Assembly: GCA_037176725.1 (NCBI GenBank)
Contig: JAZBRS010000029.1
Span: 44,092,001 to 44,156,000, forward strand
Direction: 5' to 3'
Origin: Posidonia oceanica
Taxonomy: Eukaryota; Streptophyta; Magnoliopsida; Alismatales; Posidoniaceae
DNA: 64,000 nt
Made by a program: the position numbers and the translations under genes. This document shows positions 9,601 through 18,655 of the stretch, piece after piece. The notes below the pieces were generated by a model. The model searched no databases and had not been told where the DNA came from. It saw only the letters and a program-made list of their open reading frames with translations. The stretch's first letter is position 1. Every line of letters starts with the position of its first letter.

Positions 9601-12445
9601 CTGACGTCAGTGGTTCCAGAGGTCGCCGGTGGAGGCCGTCCGGTCGCTGCGGGCGTCGCCGGCTGCTCGCGAAGATCGGAGTCGCTTCAGAACGTCCCTC
9701 CAGTGCTCCCTGATCGACCGGACCGAAGCTCTACAGCCCAGGTGAGGTTTCGGCTCTTTTGGTTTCAGAGGATGCTGCCGGAGGCCGGGGGAGGTGTTGG
9801 CTGCTCGTCGGCTCGGATGGAGCCCTCCGGGAGTTTGCTGGAGGTCTGGCGAGCGACGCTGGATGCTTGGAGAGGGGTTCTGGAATGCGTGGAAGAGGTT
9901 TGGGAGTTGGGTCAAATTTTGGTCTGTGACTGATGCAGGTGTTTGGAGTGGAGTTCTCGGTTTGCTGTGGGTGGCTGGGTTTGATGTTTGGTGTTTTGAG
10001 AAGGTGGAGGTCCAGTGAGTCTCTGGAAGAAATTTGGGAGAAGGCGGTGAGCTGGAGTAGTGGGAATTGGGGAATGGGTTCAGGTCGGTGGCGGTTGGCT
10101 TTCAGAGGGATTAGGTAGTGATTTAGGTGGGGGAATGGCTGGGAAATGCTGGAGGAAGAAGGCCAGGTGTTGGGTGAGATTGGGGAAGTAACAGGGAGGA
10201 AGATGAAGGCCAGGAAGGGTGTTGGTTAGCTGGGAATGGAAGAAGGGTGTTTTCTGAAGATTTCAGAGAAGAAAAGAGGAGAATTGGATGTGGGGATCGG
10301 TCTGAAATGGAGGCTTCTCTCCGGGATGTAAAGGTGGCTCTCAAACACCCTCTCTTGCCGCTCTCTCTTCTGGAAATTGGAGGAGGCAGAGAAGAAGAGA
10401 AGAAGGTTGTTTCAGGTGGAAGAGACGAAGTGGAAAATGCTCTCTCACTCTCTGGTTTGCTCTGAAGGTGAAGGTTGCTCGCTACTGGCTCTGCACATGA
10501 AGGTCTGGTGTCCCTCGGATTGAAGGAAGGACGGAGGATTATATCTGGGGAGCGGAGGCTGCTGGCGCGCTGGGAATTTTCAAATTCGGCCGGCGGCCAC
10601 TGCAGCGGAGGGGACGGGGCGACCGGTCCCGGATTTGGTGCTGAGATGAGGAGACGGCGGGCTACTGTTGCATGATCTAATGGAGAGAGAGCTTGAAATT
10701 TAAAAAGGAGAGGGAGGACTGTGCAGCTGGCCGCGGGAAGAAGCTGGTGGAGAAAAACACAGAGGAGGAGAGGAGGAAGAAGGAGGGAGAGGAAGGCGAG
10801 CGGGCCGGACTGTGGGCCGATAGAAAAAAAAGAAATAAAACTGAAGGAAAAAATAGAAACAGGCCGACAGGCCCAGTAAGGAAAGGAAAGAAAGAAAGAA
10901 GGGAAATAAGAAAGAAAGAGGGGGGCAAAAAAGGGGAAATAAAATTGGTAAAAATGAACTAAAAATAAATAAAAATACTGGAGAGGTTGTGCTGTAGATT
11001 AGGATTTTAATTAAGATTTTTAATGGTTATTTTGAGTTGATTAATGTGTTTTAGGCTTGATTAAGGTTTTAGGGCTTTGGTTTTGTTTTTAATTGATTTT
11101 CACTTGATTAAATGTTTGTTAAACCCTTTTTAAATTGTTTTTAAAAATTGTATTTCCCTTGTTGGACACTTAGGATATTGATTAGGATTTTTTAGGACTT
11201 ATTTCGTATTAATTTAGGGTTGGTTTTAGATTTTAAAGTTGTAGTCTTCTTAGGGTTTCTTCCTTTTAAGTCTTTTAAGTTATGTTTGGATTTTTATTTA
11301 TTGGTTTTTTCTTGAAGTTTTTAGTTGGATTTTTCTGGTTTGATAGGGTGTTTTTTAGGTCTTTCAGATGTGTTTTTCTTTTCTTTTTTAATTAAGTTTT
11401 TAACTTGTTTTTCTTATGTTTACTAGGTTAAGTCTTTTGCCTTCTTTAATCACTTGTTTTAGTGTTTGATTTTTAATTCTTCTTTTTGGGTTTGTTTTTT
11501 TAATTCTTTTAGTGGGGTTTTTACTTTCGGTGAGTCTTGATTTTATTTTAGCTTTTTCCTTGATTTTTCAGTGTTTTCTTTTGATTTGTTTTGCATTTTT
11601 TAGTTTGCATGTTTGGTTTTTCTTTTAACTTGATTTAGTTAAGTTCAAGTTGTTAATTGCTTGTTTGACATTTTTTAATTGTTGTTCTTAGGGTTCTGAT
11701 TTGTTTATTTTGTGTTTTGAGATTTTACAGATTTTTATGGGTTTTTGTGGATTTTTGCAGAGGGGAGAAAAGAAAAAGAGAAGGAGAAAAGAAATGGAAA
11801 AAAAAGGGAGATAAGAGGAAAAGAGATAGGTTGGAGGAAAACGATTTTTAAAAATTCAGAAAAAGTGTTAAAAATAAAGTAAAAATAGGGATAAGATAGA
11901 GGAAGGATAGAAGCACAGAGGGGGCCCACAGCCAGACCAGAAAAAGGATGAAAAGGGGATGAAAAGAGAGATGATAATCAAGAGAGAGAGAGGAGAGAGA
12001 AAATGATAATCCCAGAGAGAGAAAAGGATAATTTGGGTGAAAGAGGGTCTTAATGGTCTTGGAATGGGGTGAGAATTGGTGAGTGGGTAGTCTAGGGTTT
12101 GAAGTCTTGGGTCTGAAGTTTTGGTTTGATTCTAAGGAGGTTTTGGAGGGGTTTCAAGGTGTAGAAAAAGGATAGTTTCACTTAAGTTTTCTAGGGTTTT
12201 CAAGGATGGGTTAGGTTTGGAAATTTCCAGGTTTTTGGGTAGGTTTGTTGAGTGGATGTTGGTGGGTTTTCCTATGGATTTTGGTTAGGTTTTGATGTTG
12301 GGAAGGGGGGTAAAGGTTTAGGTCAAAATGGGCTGATTTTGAAGGGTAGAGAGGAGGATTAGGGTTAGGATTTGGTTGGGGGTTTGATCCAGCAATTACC
12401 AGGAGGGCTCCAATGGTCCAAGCCTGCCAAGATGGGGTGTCAACA
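6652..12445 (-). repeat. Element A 3' LTR (5794 bp)
   Basis: On its own strand it starts TGTTGACACCCC at 12445 and ends GCTACA at 6652. It is nearly identical to 28751-34540. In the first 500 bp from 6652 I count about seven substitutions by eye; other blocks show about 1%. It contains the conserved U5-like block (6900-7030), a degenerate form of the B minisatellite (7305-7547), the primer-site-like motif (6767-6777) and a G/T-rich zone (10980-12440). Confidence 0.95.
7305..7547 (-). repeat. Degenerate minisatellite in A 3' LTR
   Basis: Copies of GCACGCAAAACGGTGC and variants at irregular 30-50 bp spacing, homologous to the regular 30-bp minisatellite of the B LTR. The second copy is at 29404-29646. 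The regular array of B therefore seems to be an expansion of a motif already present in the common LTR ancestor. Confidence 0.75.
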
Positions 12446-12513
12446 GATGCCCCTCCCTGAGCGAGGGCAAGCGGAGCGCGGCCGCTACTCAGGGTTGACA
12501 AGACACCCCATCT
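12430..12513 (-). other. Polypurine-tract hairpin of element A
   Basis: AGATGGGGTGTC (12430-12441, within the LTR tip) pairs perfectly with GACACCCCATCT (12502-12513, inside the element). Inside, CCCTGAG pairs with CTCAGGG. The polypurine tract, read on the minus strand as CAGGGAGGGGCATC, lies in the intervening arm next to the LTR start. The same arrangement is found in B and C. Confidence 0.85.
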
Positions 12514-12994
12514 GACCGGCGGGAGCAGCGGGTTGCTATGGGCGTGAGCTACTTATTCGGCGGATGCACCGAAGATCGTAGCCCGTTGCCGCAATGCAAG
12601 ATGCCAGTGCAGATGGATGCTGTGCTGTGTGTATGCATGCTGATGCAAATGCCGTGCAAGAGTTAGTATAAAAGTTTGTGCAGCTATAAGAAAATGCTGA
12701 TGCTGTGCAAGTGATATTGATGATGCTAAAGTGATATGCAGTGCTAGCTAAGAAAGTGCTGAGATGATGCAAAGAAAATGATAAAAAGGCGCGATGTGGT
12801 GCGAATGTCCGGCAGAGAGGCCAGACTTGCACGACAAAGCGAAGGAAAACAGGGTGCAGCTGGTCCCCGCCCGGGGAGCAAGCTAGCAGGAAAGAAGGGC
12901 GCGAGGGGAGAGAGGCCAACTCTCCTATCGCAGAAAGGGGGTGCGTGACTTCGTCTTCCTGGGACGAGGTCACGCCGAAAAGGAGAAAAAAAAT
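12514..12994 (-). other. Element A 3' region next to the LTR, no gene
   Basis: About 480 bp conserved with B (49456-49941) and C (59229-59701). A 145-codon ORF can be read on the minus strand here and a similar one in B, but the middle parts align in different frames and C is broken, so I treat it as non-coding. Confidence 0.6.
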
Positions 12995-14056
12995 GATAAG
13001 GTGACGGGCTTATCGTCTGGATAGTTTACGGTCCTATCAACCGGGAGTGACAGTTTACGGTCCTGTCAATCGGAGCAGTTGTGAGTGATAGTTACTGGAT
13101 ATCAGCCGTATAACATGGTTGTGGGTGATAGTTTAGGAGTATCAGCCTAACGACAGTTTACGGTCCTGTCAACCGGTGGATAGTTTACAGACCTATCAAC
13201 TGGAGGATAGTTTACAGACCTATCAACTGGAACCCACAAACTATGAGGGATAGTTACTGGATATCAGCCGTATAACGCAATGCCGGATAGTTTACAGTCT
13301 ATCATCTGGAGCGACAGTTTACGGTCCTGTCAACCGGCGGATAGTTTACAGACCTATCAACTGGAGGATAGTTTACAGTCCTATCAACTGGAAACGGCAT
13401 TGCGAGGGACAGTTACTGGATGTCAGCCGTATAACATCATTGCGCGTGGTAGTTTACAGTCCTACCAACTGGTGGATAGTTTACAGACCTATCAACTGGA
13501 GCGACAGTTTACGGTCCTGTCAACCGGTGGATAGTTTACAGACCTATCAACTGGAAACGCGCAATGATGAGGGATAGTTACTGGATATCAGCCGTATAAT
13601 GCAATTGCGGGTGATAGTTTAGGAGTATCAGCCTAACGACAGTTTACGGTCCTGTCAACCGGTGGATAGTTTACAGACCTATCAACTGAAGGATAGTTTA
13701 CAGACCTATCAACTGGAAACCGCAATTGCAAGGGACAGTTACTAGATGTCAGCCGTATAACGTAATTGCACGCGATAGTTTAGGAGTATCAGCCTAACGA
13801 CAGTTTACGGCCCTGTCAACCGGTGGATAGTTTACAAACCTATCAACTGGAAAAGTGCAATTACGAGGGACAGTTACTGGATGTCAGCCGTATAACACAA
13901 CTGCGGGCCGACCATGGATCGACCAGAAGATAGTTTAGGATTATCAGCCTGAGATAGTTTCGGATATCAGCCTAGCACGAGTGATTGATAGATGATAGTT
14001 TAGGAATATCAGCCTGAGATAGTTTCGGATATCAGCCTAGCACGAGTGATTGATTG
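12995..14056 (-). repeat. Hairpin-unit array 1 of element A
   Basis: Around 40 units of 22-28 bp, each an inverted repeat. Plus-strand types: GATAGTTTACAGACCTATC, GACAGTTTACGGTCCTGTC, GATAGTTACTGGATATCAGC, GATAGTTTAGGAGTATCAGC. Stem 1 occurs as GATAG/CTATC, GACAG/CTGTC and GGTAG/CTACC (13448), always matched. A second dyad, CGG/CCG or CAG/CTG, interleaves with the first and also covaries. Higher-order blocks end in short sequences such as GCAATTGC. B has the same unit types on its own sense strand at 48455-49455. Confidence 0.9.
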
Positions 14057-14149
14057 ATTGATAAAAGGGGGCAAGATCATGATGAGAATGATAAGATATC
14101 AGACTTATCGGCCGGCAAAGAGGGGATGAGGTAATGATGAGAAGTTGAT

Positions 14150-14575
14150 TTAAAGAGGGGGGTGAGATCATGATGAGAAGTTAATCTAAAGAGGGGGATG
14201 AGATCATGATGAGAAATTAAGCTAAAGAGGGGGATGAGATCATGATGAGAAATTAAGCTAAAGAGGGGATGAGATCATGATAAGAAACTAAGCTAAAGAG
14301 GGGGATGAGATCATGATGAGAAATTAAGCTAAAGAGGGGGATGGGATCATGATGAGAAATTAACCTAAAGAGGGGGATGAGATCATGATGAGAAGTTAAC
14401 CTAAAGAGGGGGATGAGATCATGATGAGAAATTATCCTAAAGAGGGGGATGAGATCATGATGAGAGATTAACCTAAAGAGGGGGATGAGATCATGATGAG
14501 AGATTAACCTAAAGAGGGGGATGAGATCATGATGAGAAATTAAGCTAAAGAGGGGGATGAGATCATGATGAGAAG
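14150..14575 (-). repeat. 36-bp tandem array of element A
   Basis: About a dozen units of 36 bp beginning CTAAAGAGGGGGATGAGATC, with palindrome ATCATGAT in the centre. Found only in A; B and C have no such array at this position, so it is a recent local expansion. Confidence 0.9.
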
Positions 14576-14698
14576 TTGATTGATAAGATATAGGACTTAT
14601 CGGCCGGCAAAGAAGGGATAAGGGAATGATGAGAATGATAAGATATCGGACTTATCGGCCGGCAAAGAAGGGGTAAGGGAATGATGAGAAGAAATCAT
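14576..14698 (-). repeat. GATAAG-type hairpin units of element A
   Basis: Units GATAAGATATCGGACTTATC with arms GATAAG/CTTATC at about 14584 and 14637, separated by GGCCGGCAAAGAAGGG. This is the unit type that fills the arrays of B (47810-48450) and C (59702-62335). Confidence 0.85.
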
Positions 14699-14723
14699 CC
14701 TATGACGCCAGGAACGTCATAGG
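14699..14723 (-). other. Covarying hairpin with TTCCTGG loop, element A
   Basis: In the element's sense: CCTATGACG, loop TTCCTGG, CGTCATAGG; a perfect 9-bp stem. B has CCCATGATA, loop TTCCTGG, TATCATGGG at 47768-47792. Three base pairs differ and all three are compensated, while the loop is identical. Confidence 0.85.
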
Positions 14724-14765
14724 GGAAAGAGGGAGAGAATGATACCAAGGGGCGATCAAAAGATG

Positions 14766-14792
14766 CCCCTGGTGTCAGGATGACACCAGGGG
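14766..14792 (-). other. CCCCTGG hairpin, first copy in element A
   Basis: CCCCTGGTGTC and GACACCAGGGG form a perfect 11-bp stem around AGGAT. Homologues are at 15390-15416, 47698-47724 and 62413-62439. One stem pair changes between copies (GTGTC/GACAC against GTATC/GATAC) with pairing kept. It is preceded by GATACCAAGGGGCGATC in A, and close equivalents in B and C. Confidence 0.88.
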
Positions 14793-14863
14793 TTGGCCAG
14801 CGCGTCCTTGGCATCGAAAGCAGAGAGTGATGACAAGAGTGTCGTGCTTGTCAGACGAGTAGT

Positions 14864-15345
14864 TTGGGGTACCAGCCCGCAAGAGACTCAGCTGAGGGCG
14901 ATCAGTTGGGGACTCGACTGGGGATGACCAGCCGAGAAGAGTGTCAGGTTGACGGACCTTTCGCCGAGCAGTTTGGGGTGCCAGCCCGCAGAGATAATGA
15001 TCCAGCTGGGGGCGACCAACTGGGGACTCGACTGGGGATGACCAGCCGAGAAGAGTGTCAGGTTGACGGACCTTTCGCCGAGCAGTTTGGGGTGCCAGCC
15101 CGCAGAGATAATGATCCAGCTGGGGGCGACCAACTGGGGACTCGACTGGGGATGACCAGCCGAGAAGAGTGTCAGGTTGACGGACCTTTCGCCTAGCAGT
15201 TTGGGGTGCCAGCCCGCAGAGATAATGATCCAGCTGGGGGCGACCAACTGGGGACTCGACTGGGGATGACCAGCCGAGAAGAGTGTCAGGTTGACGGACC
15301 TTTCGCCGAGTAGTTTGGGGTGCCAGCCCGTAGAGAACTCAGCCG
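14864..15345 (-). repeat. 114-bp tandem repeat of element A
   Basis: GTGTCAGGTTGACGGACC recurs at 14941, 15055, 15169 and 15283, exactly 114 bp apart; the copies are nearly identical. Unit parts: AGGTTGACGGACCT (inverted repeat), TTTGGGGTGCCAGCCCGC, and CAACTGGGGACTCGACTGGG. The period is a multiple of three, so open frames on both strands (14864-15247) are artefacts. B has only four 50-54 bp units of the related motif. Confidence 0.92.
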
Positions 15346-15389
15346 GGGATGATCAGCTGGGGATGATACCACAGGGCAATCAAAAGACG

Positions 15390-15416
15390 CCCCTGGTATC
15401 AAGATGATACCAGGGG
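15390..15416 (-). other. CCCCTGG hairpin, second copy in element A
   Basis: CCCCTGGTATC and GATACCAGGGG around AAGAT; perfect 11-bp stem. A carries two copies of this hairpin flanking the 114-bp repeat, probably through duplication; B and C carry one. Confidence 0.88.
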
Positions 15417-15985
15417 ATGGCCGATGCGCCCCTGGCATCAGGATGCAAAGATAGATGAGCGAGTGAATAGATGATAGGTTGACGGACCCATCGCCGAGCA
15501 GTTTGGGGTGCCAGCCCGCAAGGGACTCAGCTGAGGATGAACAGCTGAGGAGGATGACAGGTTGACGGACCTTTCGCCGGGCAGTTTGGGGTGCCAGCCC
15601 GCAAGGGACTCAGCTGAGGAGGATGACAGGTTGACGGACCTTTCGCCGGGCAGTTTGGGGTGCCAGCCCGCAGAGGACAGCGGTCCAGCCGGGGATGACC
15701 TGCTGGGGACGCCGGATGGCGGAGCTTGGTGTTGCGGGCCTGCAGATGCTCTGGGCTCCGGATTGGGTGCCGAGGACTTCGCCGCGCTTGGGATGTCTGC
15801 AAGTCTGATTAGAGGGCCCAAGATAATGATGATGATGATATGCAATACAGCCAAGAGTCTTGATGTGCAGGCAGAAAGCAGAAACAGTTTTCATTGATAT
15901 GATCTTTGATAAGTACAATGCCTGCGGCAGGCCAGAAATGTACAGCACAATTTGAAAGAAGACCACATGATGGTCGCACAAGGGC
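15417..15985 (-). other. Element A region between extra ORF and hairpins
   Basis: Contains three more copies of TTTGGGGTGCCAGCCCGC (about 15499, 15586 and 15655) with CAGCTGAGGATGAACAGCTG-type dyads, then about 300 bp conserved with B downstream of the extra ORF. No gene seen. Confidence 0.7.
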
Positions 15986-17188
15986 CTAGTCAACCCGGGC
16001 CTTCTTCGGCTGCCTGGAGTCGGGGAATAAGGGGCCGCCTGGCAGGACTTCAGTGATTGGCCAGAGCTGTCGGACTTCAGCTTCATAATCAGGAGTGCAT
16101 CCAGTACCTCTCGCAGCTGCAATGTCTGTAAATTGGACCCCATGCTGCATCAGACTAGCAAGCTTCTTGGTTGGGGCAGTGGTGCTGAGAGGATAAGTCT
16201 GTAGAAGCTCGGGCGCTGTACTGTCAATGAAGGCGCCCTGCTGGAAGCCGAACTGGCGCATGACCCTGATTGGATGGTACTCTACGCCTGCTGTGAAGCC
16301 TGGGAGAATGATCAGCCGCGTGTCACGCGCGCTGAAGAAGATTGTGAATGGCTCTGCTGCAGAAGGAATGATGCGCCAGATCACAGCGTCGTCAGTCAGT
16401 GCTGACAGCCTCTCGTACTCGTCTTTGACGCTTTTGTCTGCTCTGGTACGGGCTCTGCTGTAGTAGGCTTCGAAAGCATGCACTTGAGGGCGCAGAAGGT
16501 CCATCTCTAAGTGCGCGGTCAGCCAGACTTGTATGAGTGCTCCGCAACCGTGGAAGTGGCGGCAGCGATGAGAAATGCGGTCCAGCCCGCGATAAGTCTC
16601 TGCCAGGACAACTGGTGCCAGATCTATGTGCTGGGTCACCACAGCTAATGCAATCTCTGTGACCTCGATGGCCACTGTCAGTCGGCCATGAGTAAAGATT
16701 AGCTCGCCCAGAAAGCGGATGACGAATCCTCGGAGCCACAGCTCATCTCCGAGGTCAGCACGCTTGTTCAAGATATCATCAAAGTGTGCAAGGCGAAGCA
16801 TAGGCTCTGGTCCACTGGTGCAGATTAGCTTCTGTTGGCAGTCTTGAGTGGAGAGTCCAGTCAGTTGGTTCAGGACTCGGAGATATCCGTCGCGCCTTAT
16901 GAAAACAGGCGGCCCCAAGATCTTTGAAAAGCCGCATATCCGACGCACCTCTTCCAGTGTAGGTGTCAGCTCAGTCTTGTTGAAGCGGAAGACATGGTGC
17001 GCCGGCTTCCAGAATCTCGCGGCGGCACACAGAAGGTGGCGGCTGACCTCCACATCAGCAGCCTTTAGCAGCTTGGTTGGTATGCCCCACAGGCGCAACT
17101 TTTCACAGTCTACTTGAGTGAGCCTGCCGATCCATTCTCGCAGGGTTTCCGAGCAGTGTGTAGGAGTCAGCAGAGTAGGAAAACCCAT
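15986..17188 (-). CDS. Plant mobile domain/DUF7745-like protein carried by element A, intact
   Basis: 400 codons from an ATG at 17188 to TAG at 15986, in the same sense as gag-pol and downstream of integrase. It resembles the plant mobile domain/DUF7745 type of protein found in many plant genomes, often within retroelements; I recognise this from a segment near residues 30-85 (LRLWGIPTKLL, then ARFWKPAHHVFRF, then LTPTLEEVRRICGF). No signal peptide, membrane segment or nuclease motif is evident, so it is not an env-type protein. The C-terminus is basic and rich in Pro/Lys. Homologous ORFs sit at the same place in B (45956-47153) and C (62829 to past the window end) but are frameshifted there. 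A subgenomic or spliced mRNA would probably be needed to express it; candidate AG acceptors (CAGGTACC upstream) are only suggestive. Function unknown. The family call is from memory of motifs and not from a search. Confidence 0.75.
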   Translation of the reverse strand: MGFPTLLTPTHCSETLREWIGRLTQVDCEKLRLWGIPTKLLKAADVEVSRHLLCAAARFWKPAHHVFRFNKTELTPTLEEVRRICGFSKILGPPVFIRRDGYLRVLNQLTGLSTQDCQQKLICTSGPEPMLRLAHFDDILNKRADLGDELWLRGFVIRFLGELIFTHGRLTVAIEVTEIALAVVTQHIDLAPVVLAETYRGLDRISHRCRHFHGCGALIQVWLTAHLEMDLLRPQVHAFEAYYSRARTRADKSVKDEYERLSALTDDAVIWRIIPSAAEPFTIFFSARDTRLIILPGFTAGVEYHPIRVMRQFGFQQGAFIDSTAPELLQTYPLSTTAPTKKLASLMQHGVQFTDIAAARGTGCTPDYEAEVRQLWPITEVLPGGPLFPDSRQPKKARVD

Positions 17189-18655
17189 TACACTTGATTG
17201 CAGAAGACAGGCTGATTACTGCAAGGCTTGAGGGTACCTGCTATTAATAAACAGTCAGATTTCGCAGGTATGTAATCACTGACAACAAGCAGAAACTGAG
17301 ACTGAAGATGTAGTTCCATATGCATTTAGCAAGTGATAACAGAACATAGTAATTAAGCACTGATAAGCAGGGGGATTCTGCAGCAGTCTTGCGGACATGG
17401 GGGCGAGGGTTGGTAGGAAGTCTGGACCAGCGCAGCTTGAGTGTCGTCAATGTGCCTCTGCTGGGGAGAAGTACTGTCTCAGGACCTGAGCGTGTTGCAG
17501 AGCGGAGAGATTAGCGAAAGGAAAGAAGGAAGATGCATGAATGCAAGATGCTAGTGATATGCTTATGTGGATGAATATTATTGGATGAATAAGTATGTTT
17601 GAATGGATGGATATGCTGGGGTGGATGGGTATGCTAGGGTGCCCTCAGCGTACGGAGTGCTTTGGTGCCTGCTGCAGAGGAAGGGAGTGGTCCTTGACTC
17701 ACTGTGCCCTACTCAGACTCTCGGCTTATTGGTGGCGCTCCGGAACAGGTTTTTGGCATTATACAGGTGGTGATGTGGTGAGGACAGGCTACTGGCTGCA
17801 CTCTCAGGACCTACACCTATTCTTTTAGCTCTCTTTTTTTGAAAGGTTTCTCCCTCATAGGTATGCAGTCTTTCTCTGCCCCTAGCTAGGAGAAGGTATG
17901 TGTTTGCTCTTGGGAGTATGTGGTAGACCCCTTTTCCAGGCTTGACATGCTGGGGATCTCTGGTAAAGTATGGGGGATAACGGTGCCTGTGTTTTGTGGG
18001 CTACCTTTGCCCTTTTCTTCTTCTCTTTTTTTTTTGCTTGCTTTTCTCCTTTTTTTGTTTTTGTTTTTGTTCTATCTCTTTTTCTTCTTTCTTTTTTTTT
18101 GATCTTTTTTCCTCCTTTTTTTTTTTCAGGCTTTGCTATCCCCATTCTGGTGGCAAAAGAAGGGTGCTTGAATTGTAATGGATTTAGACTTTGGGTCTGC
18201 TATGTGATGGGTAGAAGGAGCAGGGTTAGACTGCACACCCCTATCTCTAGGGCCGGCTTCTGTCTTCGTCTTCTGTTCCTTTGAGGTGCCCAAACCTAGA
18301 TGTCTATCCTCACTTTTTCAAGCTCACAACCTAACATTTTTTCTCCCTCAGAGGTGTATGTCCTTGTGAGATTGGGCAGTTCGCCTGTCCTTATTGGTGG
18401 TGGCTCCCTCACTTGCTAAGACATCTAAGTAGTGCCAGGTGAGGCAGGGTGACTCTTTCCAGAGCAGGCAAGCACTTCCGGTTGTCATCACCGGGCTGAA
18501 GATGCAATGCTTGAGAGGATGACGAAGATGATTTGAAAAGAAAGGGTGCAAGAGCTGAAAGGATGACGATGATGATTTGAAAAGAGAGTTGAAGCAAGAG
18601 GGCGAGAATGCAAGTGCAGGCGGGAGAAGGGCATTTGCAACGGGGCCGCTTTCGG
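17189..18655 (-). other. Element A inter-ORF region between pol and the extra ORF
   Basis: About 1.47 kb without a credible gene. It has a long A-rich tract in the element's sense (plus-strand T tract 18005-18130). B has an equivalent region of the same length (44493-45955) with the A-rich tract at 45070-45180, so the tract is an old part of the family. Short ORFs here are low-complexity. Confidence 0.75.

Noticed and set aside
12536..12973. 145-codon ORF near the 3' LTR of A with a similar one in B (49476-49919)
   Set aside because: Only the last 25 codons agree in frame; middle parts align in different frames and C is broken.
14864..15247. 110- and 119-codon ORFs on opposite strands
   Set aside because: They are products of the exact 114-bp repeat (3 x 38); no conservation outside element A.
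15986..17188. Extra ORF as an envelope gene
   Set aside because: No signal peptide, transmembrane segment or cleavage site; the motifs fit a plant mobile domain-like protein.
18005..18130. T-rich tract as the tail of a SINE or LINE insertion
   Set aside because: The same tract is present at the same place in element B, and there is no target duplication around it.
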